NCBI RefSeq assembly: GCF_003402535.2
Contig: NZ_AP025174.1
Location: forward strand, 124,001-188,000
Origin: Cupriavidus sp. P-10
GTDB lineage: Bacteria; Pseudomonadota; Gammaproteobacteria; Burkholderiales; Burkholderiaceae
Length of the DNA: 64,000 bases
Direction: 5' to 3'
Below, one piece after another: positions 18,363-26,993 of the stretch. Position numbers and translations under genes: made by a program. Below the pieces are notes generated by a model. It did not search any database, was not told where the DNA came from, and saw only the letters and a program-made list of their open reading frames with translations. The number at the start of each line of letters is the position of its first letter. Within the stretch, counting starts at the first letter, position 1.

Positions 18363-18932
18363 ATGATGACTCCGTGGTCCGCTGAGCAAATCGCTGCGGC
18401 GCAACAAGCCAATCTCGCCATCGTGCTTGGCCTGACCAACAAGGCCATCGAAGGCTTTGAGAGGCTGGTCCAGCTTAACCTGCAAGCAATGAAGTCGACG
18501 CTGACAGAAACGCGGGAGAACACACAAAAGGCGCTTAGCGCCGAAGACCAGCAGGAGTTACTAGCCTTGCAGGCGAGCATGATCCCGCAGATCGGCGAGA
18601 AGGCGCTGTTATACCAGCGCCAGCTCATTGAGATCGGAACGGCCACTCAAGCCGAATTCGCCAAGGTCGCCGAAGCGCAATATGAAGCGCACAGCCGCCG
18701 GATGCAGGAGCTCGTCGACAATCTCGCAAACAGCACACCGGCGGGTTCGGAGAACGCGGTGGGGGCGCTGACCTCGGTGATGACCGCCACTAATAAGTTC
18801 TGTGAAGCGATGTACCAGACCACAAAGCAAGCAGTGGAGGTCGCCGAACAGAGCCTCGGTGCGGCGAGCCACGCGGCGTCAAAGGCAGGGAAGCAGGAGG
18901 TCGAGCACACCTCGCTGGCCGCGAAGGCATAA
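18363..18932 (+). CDS. phaP: Phasin (PHA granule-associated protein)
   Basis: A 189-residue phasin that coats polyhydroxyalkanoate granules and limits their coalescence. The amphipathic helical phasin core is clear: WSAEQIAAAQQANLAIVLGL near the start, then GFERLVQLNLQAMKSTL, and the C-terminal AMYQTTKQAVEVAEQSL. The start at 18363 has GAGGAGACCC immediately upstream. It lacks a signal peptide, as expected for a cytoplasmic granule protein. A PHA synthase lies 1.4 kb downstream on the opposite strand, and a decayed phasin copy lies at 23.2-23.4 kb. Confidence 0.88.
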   Translation: MMTPWSAEQIAAAQQANLAIVLGLTNKAIEGFERLVQLNLQAMKSTLTETRENTQKALSAEDQQELLALQASMIPQIGEKALLYQRQLIEIGTATQAEFAKVAEAQYEAHSRRMQELVDNLANSTPAGSENAVGALTSVMTATNKFCEAMYQTTKQAVEVAEQSLGAASHAASKAGKQEVEHTSLAAKA

Positions 18933-19091
18933 CCCTGGCGACACGCCGCTGCGGCTGTCGTCCTACCACCGTCGCGACCGGCGAACCCGCTTCGTTTTTG
19001 AGGAAGCGGCTGGTTGAGACGATCGGCCTTCGGTGGCCAAGGATGGCCGCTGTCTCTGATCTGTGCGCAGCGTTATAACCAGCAGGTGCCG

Positions 19092-19358
19092 ATGCAGCGG
19101 CGGGCGAAGCGTGAAGAGGCAACGCTGTTCCAGCATCTCTTGGTGCCAACCGGCGGGTGGGCACCCTCGGAAGGTGCGGTCCGTGTAGCGGTACAACTCG
19201 CCAAGGCAATTCAGGCCAAGCTCACCTGCCTGCATGTCGACCGCGTCTTCAGCCACCGCATCGACATGCTTGAGGATACCCGAGAGCGCTACGCGCAGCT
19301 TGCTGAGCAGCAACGTGGAGCAGTATCAGCAGACTGCGTGCTGGCCGGACACGATTGA
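19092..19358 (+). pseudogene. Universal stress protein (UspA) N-terminal fragment
   Basis: The first beta-alpha units of a UspA domain are readable (LFQHLLVPTGGWAPSEGAVR, then VAVQLAKAIQAKLTCLHVD), normally the first 50 residues of a ~140-residue nucleotide-binding protein. After residue ~75 the frame changes (SSNVEQYQQTACWPD continues in another frame) and the C-terminal GSxxG nucleotide motif is absent. It is therefore a truncated, frameshifted copy. Confidence 0.6.
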
Positions 19359-19384
19359 ACCCAATATCGCCATGCCGTCTACAG

Positions 19385-19421
19385 AAAAAAATGCCCCCGC
19401 AACTAGCAGTTCTTCGGGGGC
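19385..19421 (-). terminator. Intrinsic terminator of the CzcE-like gene
   Basis: On the minus strand the stem GCCCCCG/CGGGGGC (7 bp) is followed by an A and then seven T residues; it starts 51 bases after the stop of the CzcE-like gene at 19473. Confidence 0.8.
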
Positions 19422-19472
19422 GAGAAACGGGCCGGACCACCGGGAGATGGGCGCCAGCCATTGCTTGCTCGA

Positions 19473-19817
19473 TTAGCCACCGGTAAGGAACTTGCTCCGC
19501 TCGATGTAGACCTTGACTCCACTCGCTTCAGGCACATCCGGGAGGATTACACTCAGCTGCGATGACGTGCCATGGATTGACTCCAGGAACGTCCATGCCA
19601 GCGTCCGACTTCCCGCCCTGAACGCAACGGTTTCACCGGAATCCACGTTCACATACTTCATCCCTGGTGCCAGGGTAATCGTCCGACTAGCGGTCGAGAC
19701 AGCGGCGGGGCTGCCGAGAAGCGCAGCGGCCTTCGCCGGTGTTAAGGGCGCGCAGGCCGAGGCAATGCCGAGGACTGGGAGTGCAAGCGCAATGAGGAGA
19801 GTTTGCTTGGTGTTCAT
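19473..19817 (-). CDS. CzcE-family periplasmic metal-binding protein
   Basis: A 114-residue exported protein. Residues 1-22 are a signal sequence (possible weak lipobox around Cys22). The mature part has the CzcE pattern: a strand TITLAPGMKYVNVDSGETVA followed by a Trp-Phe-containing strand (LAWTFLES) and a C-terminal KVYIERS strand. CzcE of Cupriavidus metallidurans is a periplasmic copper-binding protein of the czc system; here the gene stands alone with its own terminator, between phaP and phaC, 18 kb from the czc genes. A frameshifted paralogue is at 22556-22947. Metal specificity cannot be told. Confidence 0.75.
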   Translation of the reverse strand: MNTKQTLLIALALPVLGIASACAPLTPAKAAALLGSPAAVSTASRTITLAPGMKYVNVDSGETVAFRAGSRTLAWTFLESIHGTSSQLSVILPDVPEASGVKVYIERSKFLTGG

Positions 19818-20326
19818 GATTAGCCCCCCATTCAGGAATGCGGAAATGCTCTTCCTAGAAGAAGTCTACGCAGCCAATAGCCACGGAAGCCTTACGCAGA
19901 GATTACATTTGGTAACGGGTGGCGACAGACGCCTTGAATGACTAAAACTTTGAGCGAGCCCCCAAGCCCATCCGGTTACACGCATCTCTGATCTGACCAG
20001 GGGGCACCCTGGAAATGCCACTTACGTTCCCTGACTTGAAGCGGCACTAGTGAACCAAGGCAAGAGACCAGAGATGGCCAAGCCCTGCGGGCGCGGGCGC
20101 CGGCGTGGTTGGGAAAGAATCCGAAGCGTTTGTTGATTGCAGCAGAGTAGGCTTTCCTCATTTCAGACAACGCAAGAGGACCTACAACCGCCATGCCACC
20201 AACGCGTATCGAACGCAAGGCGGCGCTGATACATCGCGGCCGGCGCAGTGGACCTTCGAGATGCTCAGTCGCATTTGGTTATGCCTGGTGGCTCAATGAG
20301 GCGGGTCAATTGGCATGGGGGGAGTC
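19818..20326. other. 509-bp intergenic region without supported gene
   Basis: Lies between the start of the CzcE-like gene and the stop of phaC, both on the minus strand. Only short frames without signals are present; the part next to 19817 should hold the promoter of the CzcE-like gene. Confidence 0.5.
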
Positions 20327-22138
20327 TCAGGGTGCGAGTACGTAAGTGCCCGGAGCATCTTCCAGCACTGTGCCCCCACCTAACACCGGCGGTGCGCATT
20401 TTTCGCTGGAGTGTGCGGCCAGCCACTGGTGCCAGCACGGCCACCAGGAACCTTCGCAGACCGGTGTCTGCGCGAACCATTCGTTCGGATTCAAAGAGGG
20501 GCCGTCCTTGGGCCGCGTGCTGAAGCGATAGCGACGTCCGGCATGCCCAGGTTCGGAGACGATGCCCGCATTGTGTCCGCCTGAGGCGAGAAGAAAACTG
20601 ACTTCAGTACGGGTCAACAGGTGGAGTTTGTACACGGAGCGCCAAGGTGACACGTGATCCCGTTCGGTGCCGATGACAAAGATGGGCTGCTTGAGATCGG
20701 CGAGTGACACCGGCCGGCCCTTCACGCAGTACCTGCTCTCGGCCAGATCATTGTGCACATACAGCCATTGCAGATTTTCACTATGCATGCGGTAAGGCAA
20801 GCGCGTGGTATCGGCATTCCAGGCCATCAGATCGGTCTGCTCGGTGCGCTGGCCCAGGAGGTATTCGCGCGTCAATCGGGACCAGATTAGATCGCGCGAG
20901 TGCAGCAACTGGAAGGCGGCCGCCATCTGGGCCCCATCCAGATAGCCTTGCTCCCACATCAGCGCGTCGAGGTCGGCAAGTTCGCTCGCATCGATGAATA
21001 GGCCGAGTTCACCCGGCTCGCTGAAGTCGGTCTGCGCGGCGAACAGCGTGATCGTCTTGAAGGGGGGCGATGTGGACTCGATGTCGCGGCCAAGTGCCGC
21101 TGCGCCGATCGCCAACAATGTGCCGCCGAGGCAGTAGCCGGCCGCATGGACCGATATCCCGCCAAAAATGCTGCGCACCTGCGCCAGGGCATCAAGCAGG
21201 CCCAGTTCGAGGTAGTCATTCATGCCGAGGTCGCGCGCCTCCTCATGCGGATTTTTCCACGAGATCAGGAAAACCGTATGCCCCCGCTTAACCAGATAGC
21301 GTACAAGCGAATTGTGAGGCGACAGGTCCAGCACGTAATACTTCAAGAGCCATGAGGGAACGATCAGCACCGGCTCGTGCCAGACGGTCGCGGTCTGCGG
21401 CGCGTACTGGATCAGCTCGATCAAGGCATTGCGATAGACGACCTTACCGGGCGTGATCGCGACGTCTCGCCCGACACAATGGGGGCCGCATCGCCCCCGG
21501 GAGGTATGCAGGACGCGGCCAGCGAAGATGTCATGCTGGTCGTCCAGCCAATGGCAAGCGCCTGCGAGGAAGTTGCGTCCACCCGTCTCGGCCAGCGTCC
21601 GCAGCACTTCGGGGTTCAGCCACCAACAGTTGCTCGGCGACAGCATGTCGGTCCATTGCCGGGCCGAAAAACTGACGACACGTTCATGGTGTGGAGAGAC
21701 GCCGCGCAGGTCGGTGGTCGCTTCCTGCCAAAACGCCTCGGCTTGCAAAAACATGTCACGCAACAGATGGAACGGCCAGCGATCCCACTCCGGATGGGCG
21801 AAGCGCGGGTCGTCTGGCTCAACGGGGGGCGAGGGCCGGCCTGTAAGGCCGGCTGGTTGCGCGACGCGGTGGAACAGTGCCATCTGCTTACCTGGCGAGC
21901 CGGTCAGGTGCCAGGCCCAATCCAGCCACGCCAGCCACAGCGCGGCCGGCGAAACGCCGCCGGTGGCGCGGGCAATGGTCGCGTGCAGGAACTGGTCGAT
22001 CGGCGGCGCCGGCCGGTCGAGCGCAGCGCCCGGGTATGACCGCGCACAATCGGATCCAGCTGAGACGCCTGCCGCGAACCTGCCAGACCCTGGGATAGCG
22101 GGAGGATGTGTCACGGTCTCATCCATCGCAAGCTCCAA
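20327..22138 (-). CDS. phaC: Class I polyhydroxyalkanoate synthase
   Basis: A 603-residue PHA synthase that polymerises (R)-3-hydroxyacyl-CoA. It has the N-terminal PHBC domain (IDQFLHATIARATGGVSPAA near residue 50) and an alpha/beta-hydrolase core. The lipase-box-like GYCLGGT contains the catalytic Cys336, with Asp494 (TERDHVSPW) and His522 (GGHNAGIV) completing the triad. The N-terminal extension is rich in Pro/Gly and unlike the principal PhaC of Cupriavidus, which suggests a secondary synthase (PhaC2 type). No phaA/phaB genes follow; phaP is 1.4 kb away on the other strand. An alternative Met start is 4 codons in (22126). Confidence 0.9.
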   Translation of the reverse strand: MELAMDETVTHPPAIPGSGRFAAGVSAGSDCARSYPGAALDRPAPPIDQFLHATIARATGGVSPAALWLAWLDWAWHLTGSPGKQMALFHRVAQPAGLTGRPSPPVEPDDPRFAHPEWDRWPFHLLRDMFLQAEAFWQEATTDLRGVSPHHERVVSFSARQWTDMLSPSNCWWLNPEVLRTLAETGGRNFLAGACHWLDDQHDIFAGRVLHTSRGRCGPHCVGRDVAITPGKVVYRNALIELIQYAPQTATVWHEPVLIVPSWLLKYYVLDLSPHNSLVRYLVKRGHTVFLISWKNPHEEARDLGMNDYLELGLLDALAQVRSIFGGISVHAAGYCLGGTLLAIGAAALGRDIESTSPPFKTITLFAAQTDFSEPGELGLFIDASELADLDALMWEQGYLDGAQMAAAFQLLHSRDLIWSRLTREYLLGQRTEQTDLMAWNADTTRLPYRMHSENLQWLYVHNDLAESRYCVKGRPVSLADLKQPIFVIGTERDHVSPWRSVYKLHLLTRTEVSFLLASGGHNAGIVSEPGHAGRRYRFSTRPKDGPSLNPNEWFAQTPVCEGSWWPCWHQWLAAHSSEKCAPPVLGGGTVLEDAPGTYVLAP

Positions 22139-22191
22139 CCCTCTTTTTCCTAGCGTATCTCAGCTCCAGCGTCATCACGGCGAAACGCGCG

Positions 22192-22458
22192 TTATTTGTT
22201 TTCTGGCAGCAGATATGGCTTGGCGGCTTCCGGGGATGGCATGCTCGGCCGCCCCGCGCTTTGTGCCGGCTGTGCCGGCGTGACATCCTTTACGTCAGCT
22301 GCCCGCGGGCTCATGTGCTGTCCCACGCGGGGCCTTGCTGCAGGCGCAGAACTTGGCACCCCGCTAGTCGGCTTGCTTGGAGAGGGCTGCGTATGGGCCG
22401 CAACGCTGTACATGGTCGCCAAGCCAATTAGCGCGATAGGTAATGATGTCCTCATCAT
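22192..22458 (-). CDS. Small exported Pro/Ser-rich protein
   Basis: An 88-residue protein started at the first of two adjacent ATGs (22458), which follow GGGGGGAG. Residues 1-22 form a signal peptide (RTSLPIALIGLATMYSVAAH). The mature part is Pro, Ser and Ala rich with no cysteine and no recognisable domain (for example SPSKPTSGVPSSAPAARPRV). It lies between phaC and the CzcE-like relic on the same strand. I cannot assign a function; a periplasmic linker or metal-related accessory protein is possible. Confidence 0.5.
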   Translation of the reverse strand: MMRTSLPIALIGLATMYSVAAHTQPSPSKPTSGVPSSAPAARPRVGQHMSPRAADVKDVTPAQPAQSAGRPSMPSPEAAKPYLLPENK

Positions 22459-22555
22459 AACGAACTTCACTCCCCCCTCATACACAGACACAGCGCGGTT
22501 CCTGGAATTGACCACAGCACCGGACCCTCGCTTACCGGATGGCCGGTACAGGGAC

Positions 22556-22947
22556 TAGTGTCTCCTAAATAGGGTACTCGGTTCAATGATGACAATGAAG
22601 CCTTCGTTTCCGGAAGGTCCGGGAACATGAAGCTCATGTCAACCGACCGGTCGCCGATCGCCTCCAGCAACGTCCACCGTCTTTTGCCCGCGCGTAATGC
22701 AATGGTTTCTCCTGAGCCGACCCGGAGATACTTCATATCTGCTGTCAGCAGTAATGGCTCGGGCAGCTCTGTCGAGGGAAGCTGGGCCTCCAAATAGGGC
22801 GGGCGTCTGGTTCGCCGGCATCATCGACGCAAGTTTTTGTTCACGAACATGCTCGAGCCAATTGCCGCCACCATCACCCAGCCGCTTGTCAGCGCTCCAT
22901 GCCAACAGTAACCGCGCGGTAGCGGTGATAATTTTCTTCGTGGCCAT
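22556..22947 (-). pseudogene. Second CzcE-like gene, frameshifted
   Basis: The first half reads in one frame from the Met at 22947 (MATKKIITATARLL ... PALFGGPASLDRAARAIT) and the second in another (TADMKYLRVGSGETIALRAG, then RRWTLLEAIG). Aligned with the intact paralogue at 19473 (ALLGSPAAVSTASRTITLAP, then MKYVNVDSGETVAFRAG), the two halves join cleanly at about 22740-22760, so a single frameshift destroyed the gene. The C-terminal strand also runs into unrelated sequence. Confidence 0.65.
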
Positions 22948-23239
22948 GATTGGCTCCAGCACGATGAAAAGATTTTAGCCTGAATCACTCTATTGCGCCC
23001 ATGCCGACGATATCGTTACTCATACATTACAATCTGGTCACGAAGCAAACTGTTCCTGCGCCAGTAGTCGATTGATGTTTGCCAGGTATCTCGGGGCGAC
23101 GCGGCTGCGCTCTGCATCGTTCTCACGCGGGCACGCGCGCAGACGACAGGACCCGCAGGCAGGGGACTCAGCGTCAGGTCAGGAGCTTGATTGGCGCAAT
23201 CCATGGGCCGGGCGATCACCGTTACCTGCCTGCTCGCGA

Positions 23240-23425
23240 ACAGCGCGCCGTTGGGATCGGAGGCCGCCGGGGGCACTATGGCCTCGGTGATCACCCGCAC
23301 CAACAATTGGTGTGGGATGTGGTACCAGACCGCGACACAAAAAAGTAGAGGCAGCTGAACGAAACGTGCTCGCGGCTGCGGCACAGCAAGCGGTCGAGCG
23401 GGCCCCACATACCGCGAAGCGCTGA
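23240..23425 (+). pseudogene. Phasin C-terminal remnant
   Basis: The stretch MASVITRTNNWCGMWYQTAT matches the C-terminal part of the intact phasin (LTSVMTATNKFCEAMYQTTK). After a frameshift the reading continues as KVEAAERNVLAAAAQQAVER up to a stop at 23425, again like a phasin tail. Nothing convincing of the N-terminal part remains upstream. It is a second, dead phasin gene. Confidence 0.55.
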
Positions 23426-23691
23426 CGAGTGCAGGGCGCTCGTCGGGCCTATGCAGTCATAGCTTCGATTAATGCGCGCCCCTGGCTGGCCTTGTCGCGA
23501 TGCTGTGCCGGCATATATTGAAGTGTGTGCAGTCGACCTGTGCGCGCAGTGATGGTGACCTGTTGCCTGCTGTCCATGCCAAGGGGCGCGGTGGTTGCAG
23601 CGTGTCGCGCCGGATGTCATGCCTGCCTCGGAAGACGTTAGCGAGGTCAGACTTGGCAGCGGTGCTAACTGGCCCTCGTTGGGGAGCTCAC

Positions 23692-24010
23692 ATGCTGAAT
23701 CCATTCATTGAATATCAGCGCTCGCTGTTTGCACCGTGGACGGCGTGGGCGGAGACAGTCGCAAGCGCGTGGATCGAGCCGGGCAGTCCCTGGTTGCCGT
23801 TCCCCGCTGCGTCGTGTTTTGCCGCCGGCTGGGACATGCTGAACCGGTTTGGTAAGGCCTATCAGAAGCCCGCCTTCGGCATCAGTGCGGTCAACCATGA
23901 CGGCCATGAGATCACTGTGGTCGAGGATGTGGCACTGGACCGTCCATTCTGCCGTCTGCTGCGCTTCGCGCCAGAGGCGCCCGGCGGACGTGTTGGCACG
24001 CGAGAGCCAC
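23692..24010 (+). pseudogene. phaZ: PHB depolymerase (PhaZ) N-terminal part, rearranged
   Basis: From an ATG with GGGGAG 6 bases upstream, the product matches the start of intracellular PHB depolymerases (MLNPFIEYQRSLFAPWTAWA ... LNRFGKAYQKPAFGI ... FCRLLRFAPEAP), about 100 residues. After about 24000 the similarity ends in this direction and the frame stops at 24063. The next part of the same protein lies on the opposite strand immediately downstream (24017-24205), so the gene is internally inverted and dead. The catalytic serine region is missing in this frame. Confidence 0.7.
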
Positions 24011-24016
24011 AACCAC

Positions 24017-24205
24017 CAGCAACGAAACGGCTGCCAGCGCCGGTACGGACGCCTGGCAAATAGCCAGCACGTGCAGCTGTTCCACGCCAACATGGCGAAT
24101 ACCTGTCTGCAGCTCTGCCACGCAATCGTCCAGGGTGAACGGACCGTCCACCGCCGGCACGCGGCGTGCATCATTCCAGTCCGTCACGTACACCACATGC
24201 TTAGG
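24017..24205 (-). pseudogene. phaZ: PHB depolymerase (PhaZ) middle part, inverted
   Basis: On the minus strand this reads HVVYVTDWNDARRVPAVDG, then FTLDDCVAELQTGIRHVGVE and LHVLAICQASVPALAAVSLL, the segment that normally follows the N-terminal part found at 23692-24010. Here it lies in reverse orientation. The lipase-box region appears as AICQAS rather than a Ser-centred motif; intracellular PhaZ uses a cysteine in ICQ, so this is normal. The remaining C-terminal ~200 residues are absent. Confidence 0.7.
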
Positions 24206-24532
24206 GATCCCAAAACAGGAAAGACCTGGTCTGGGCGCGGTCGAACGCCTGCATGGCTTGGAAAGCGACCAGAGCGCTTTCTGATCCAAGCATAAGCCAA
24301 CAACAGGATGCTTTCGCAAGCCGACCACGAGGTCGCTTGATGGCATTCAAGTTCGCTCGCAGGACAGACGACCGGTTTTTAGAAGGATCGCCTTTTTGCG
24401 AACATGAGATGGCTAGGAAATCGCAAGCAGGTAAGCTCATCCCCGCATCAACGATGACGCAGTTGCCAGTACAGCTTGACGGCCGCATCAAAAAGGGAAC
24501 CACGCAGGCCGAGCCCGCGGGGTTCGTGGCGC
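24206..24532. other. 327-bp stretch without supported gene
   Basis: Between the scrambled phaZ and the stop of the TonB receptor. Short frames only, no motif. The missing C-terminal half of phaZ is not found here on either strand. Confidence 0.45.
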
Positions 24533-26668
24533 TTACATCCGGTACCGCAGCGTTGCCATCACGCTGCGCGGCGCACCCGGCATGTTCAGGTTGGGGTTAG
24601 TGCCATGCGCTGAGACGATATAACCCTTGTCGAACAGGTTGTACACGTTCAGCTGCGCCTCGAAGGCGCCGCGGCGGTACCAGGCCATGGCATCGGCAGT
24701 GACGTAGCCGGGCAGCGTCACGGTGTTGAGCGGATCGGCATAGCGCGCGCCCACCAGGTTGACGCCGGCGCCCACGCCGAAGCCGTAGCCCAGGTCCTTG
24801 GTCACCCAAGCGTTGCCCGAGTGGCGCGGCGTGATGGTGGCGCGCTTGCCTTGCAGCGCGGCGGTGGACTTGGTGATGGTGGCATCCAGGTAGGCGTAGC
24901 CTGCCAGCATGCGCCAGCCGCCGCCCAGCTCGGCCGCGCCGGAGAGCTCTACGCCGTCGGTGCGCTGCTCGCCGATCGGCAGCAGTGCCGTGTTGGTGGC
25001 GTTGGCCACCTTGATATTGCTGCGCTCCAGTCGGAACACCGAGATCGTGGTGCTGGCCTTGCCGTTCAGCCAGTCATACTTGGCGCCGACTTCGGTGTTG
25101 TTGGTGGTCTCCGGTGCCAGGTCGGCGTTGTTGGCCGCCAGCGCAAAGGCCTCGCCCGACGGCTGGAACGACTTGCTCCACGACACGTAGTACGACTGCG
25201 CCTTCGACGGCTGCCACACCAGGCCGGCGCGCGGGCTCCAGGCGGTGTCGGTGCGCGACAGGTCGCGCTGGCCGGCGATCCGGTTCTTGGTCTCCTGCTG
25301 GAAGTTGTCGTAGCGCACCCCGATCAGCGCCTTCCACTGCTCGCTGAACTTGATCATGTCCTGGGTGTAGAACGCCAGGGTGTCGAAGACGCCCAGGTTC
25401 GACGTGGTCGGCGAACCCGGTGCCTTCAGCGGCAGCGTCATCAGCACCGGGTTGAACAGGTCGAACACCGCGGGGCGGCCGTTGGCCCCCAGCACCGGCT
25501 TGGTGTTGTTGACCTGGTCCTTGTTCTGTTGCCCGATCTCCATGCCATACAGGATTTCGTGCTCCATGCCCAGGAAGGTCGCCTTCTGGGTCAGGTCGGT
25601 CTGGTTGAACCAGCCATGTTCCTCGCGGCGGACATTGCCGTGGTTCATGGTTAGCGTGCGCGCCGCTTCGTTGACGGCGCTGGTCAGTGTGTTGTTGCGA
25701 TCCAGCGAATAGTGATAGTAGCGCGTGGCGTTGCGGATCGACCAGTTCTCATTGAAGCGGTGATTGATCGTGGCGGTGCCGGAGAACACGCGTGACTGCG
25801 AATAGTCGGCATCGCGCGCATTGGCCGCGCCGTAGTAGCGCGAGGCCGGCACGTCGACCGGGCGGCCCTGGTAGGCCGGGATGCCGAAGTCGGTAACGCG
25901 GCGGTCTTCCAGGTAGTCGGCCTGGAACAGCACGGTGGTCTCGGGCGCTACGCGCAGCTCGAGCGACGGCGCGATCGCCTTGCGGTCCAGGAACTGCTGC
26001 GAGCGGTAGCTGTTGGCCTTTTCCACGGCGCCAGTGATGCGGAACGCGGCGGCGCCATCGGCGAACACGCGGCCGACGTCGGCCTCGGCGCGGCGGTCGG
26101 CCCACATGCCGTAGCTCAGCGCGAAGTCGGTGACGTCGATGCCGGGCTTCTTGGTAACGCGGTTGATCAGGCCGCCGGCCGAGCCGCGGCCATACAGCAC
26201 CGCCGCCGGGCCCTTGATCACTTCGACGCGGTCCACGTTGGACAGGTCGCGGAAGTACAGTGCGTCATCGCGGATGCCATCGACGAACTGGTCGGCGATC
26301 GCGGTAAAGCCGCGGATCGAGACCTGGTCGCGCTGGCCGTCGCCATGCGAGAACGACACGCCCGGCACGTTCTTCAGCGCATCCTGCATCGACGTGGCGT
26401 GCTGGTCGCGCATCACGTCCGCGGTGACCACGTTGACGGTCTGCGGGACATCGCGCAGCGGCGCTTCGGTCTTGGTCGCGCTGACGGCATTGGGCGGGTT
26501 GTACCCCTCGCCAAGCTCCCGGCTCACGTCGACTTTGACGATGACCTCCGGCAACTGCGCCGACGGCGCCGGCACGGTCTCGGCTCGCGCCAGCATCGGG
26601 GGAAAAAGGAAGCTCGCGGCTACCGCGGCGTAAATCGGGTGAAGTTTTGTTCTCATTTTGCTGTTCAT
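24533..26668 (-). CDS. TonB-dependent siderophore receptor
   Basis: A 711-residue outer-membrane receptor for ferric siderophore uptake. Residues 1-29 are the signal peptide. The plug domain is clear: PLRDVPQTVNVVTADVMRDQ, then MQDALKNVPGVSF and VEVIKGPAAVLYGRGSAGG-type motifs. The beta-barrel ends with the aromatic C-terminal strand SVMATLRYRM. An N-terminal signalling (STN) domain is not present, so cell-surface signalling is unlikely. It resembles catecholate or hydroxamate receptors of the Fiu/FhuE group. No transport genes are adjacent; a Fur-like site is about 45 bases upstream of the start. Its even, very GC-rich codon use contrasts with the decayed DNA around it. Confidence 0.9.
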   Translation of the reverse strand: MNSKMRTKLHPIYAAVAASFLFPPMLARAETVPAPSAQLPEVIVKVDVSRELGEGYNPPNAVSATKTEAPLRDVPQTVNVVTADVMRDQHATSMQDALKNVPGVSFSHGDGQRDQVSIRGFTAIADQFVDGIRDDALYFRDLSNVDRVEVIKGPAAVLYGRGSAGGLINRVTKKPGIDVTDFALSYGMWADRRAEADVGRVFADGAAAFRITGAVEKANSYRSQQFLDRKAIAPSLELRVAPETTVLFQADYLEDRRVTDFGIPAYQGRPVDVPASRYYGAANARDADYSQSRVFSGTATINHRFNENWSIRNATRYYHYSLDRNNTLTSAVNEAARTLTMNHGNVRREEHGWFNQTDLTQKATFLGMEHEILYGMEIGQQNKDQVNNTKPVLGANGRPAVFDLFNPVLMTLPLKAPGSPTTSNLGVFDTLAFYTQDMIKFSEQWKALIGVRYDNFQQETKNRIAGQRDLSRTDTAWSPRAGLVWQPSKAQSYYVSWSKSFQPSGEAFALAANNADLAPETTNNTEVGAKYDWLNGKASTTISVFRLERSNIKVANATNTALLPIGEQRTDGVELSGAAELGGGWRMLAGYAYLDATITKSTAALQGKRATITPRHSGNAWVTKDLGYGFGVGAGVNLVGARYADPLNTVTLPGYVTADAMAWYRRGAFEAQLNVYNLFDKGYIVSAHGTNPNLNMPGAPRSVMATLRYRM

Positions 26669-26711
26669 GTCCCTGCTGCTGCTTTTAATGACCCGCTATT
26701 TGTATAAAAAT

Positions 26712-26730
26712 GCGACGCATTATCATTTAC
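26712..26730 (-). promoter_or_regulatory. Putative Fur box upstream of the TonB receptor
   Basis: On the minus strand GTAAATGATAATGCGTCGC contains the half-site AATGATAAT and, by my count, matches 12 of 19 consensus positions. It lies 44 bases before the start codon. The rest of the 325-bp gap to the cyclase gene shows nothing else. Confidence 0.45.
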
Positions 26731-26993
26731 AAAGAGGCAGTTGGTCAACAAACTCCTTGGCCCGACTGGGTGAAAAAAATGAGCCTTGCGACGCACATAT
26801 GAAGTACACGGTGGGGGTGACTAGTCGCGTCTGAAACCGATGGCTTGGGCAAAAGACAAGTCCGAACCTGAGCCAAGCGTTTAGACATATCGAGCCCCCG
26901 CCGACTTTGGTTGCCCTAGGTGATTAATTGCTTGCATTCGGAGCCCTTTCAGATTGAAATGCGCCGTCACAAAATTTCGCCACGGGCTCCTGA

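Noticed and set aside
20044..20330. Possible regulatory RNA or attachment site between the CzcE-like gene and phaC
   Set aside because: No stable hairpin or repeat seen by eye; nothing to support a call.
24821..25654. 277-codon plus-strand frame opposite the TonB receptor
   Set aside because: Shadow of a conserved gene; composition of Arg/Gly/Val typical of antisense frames.
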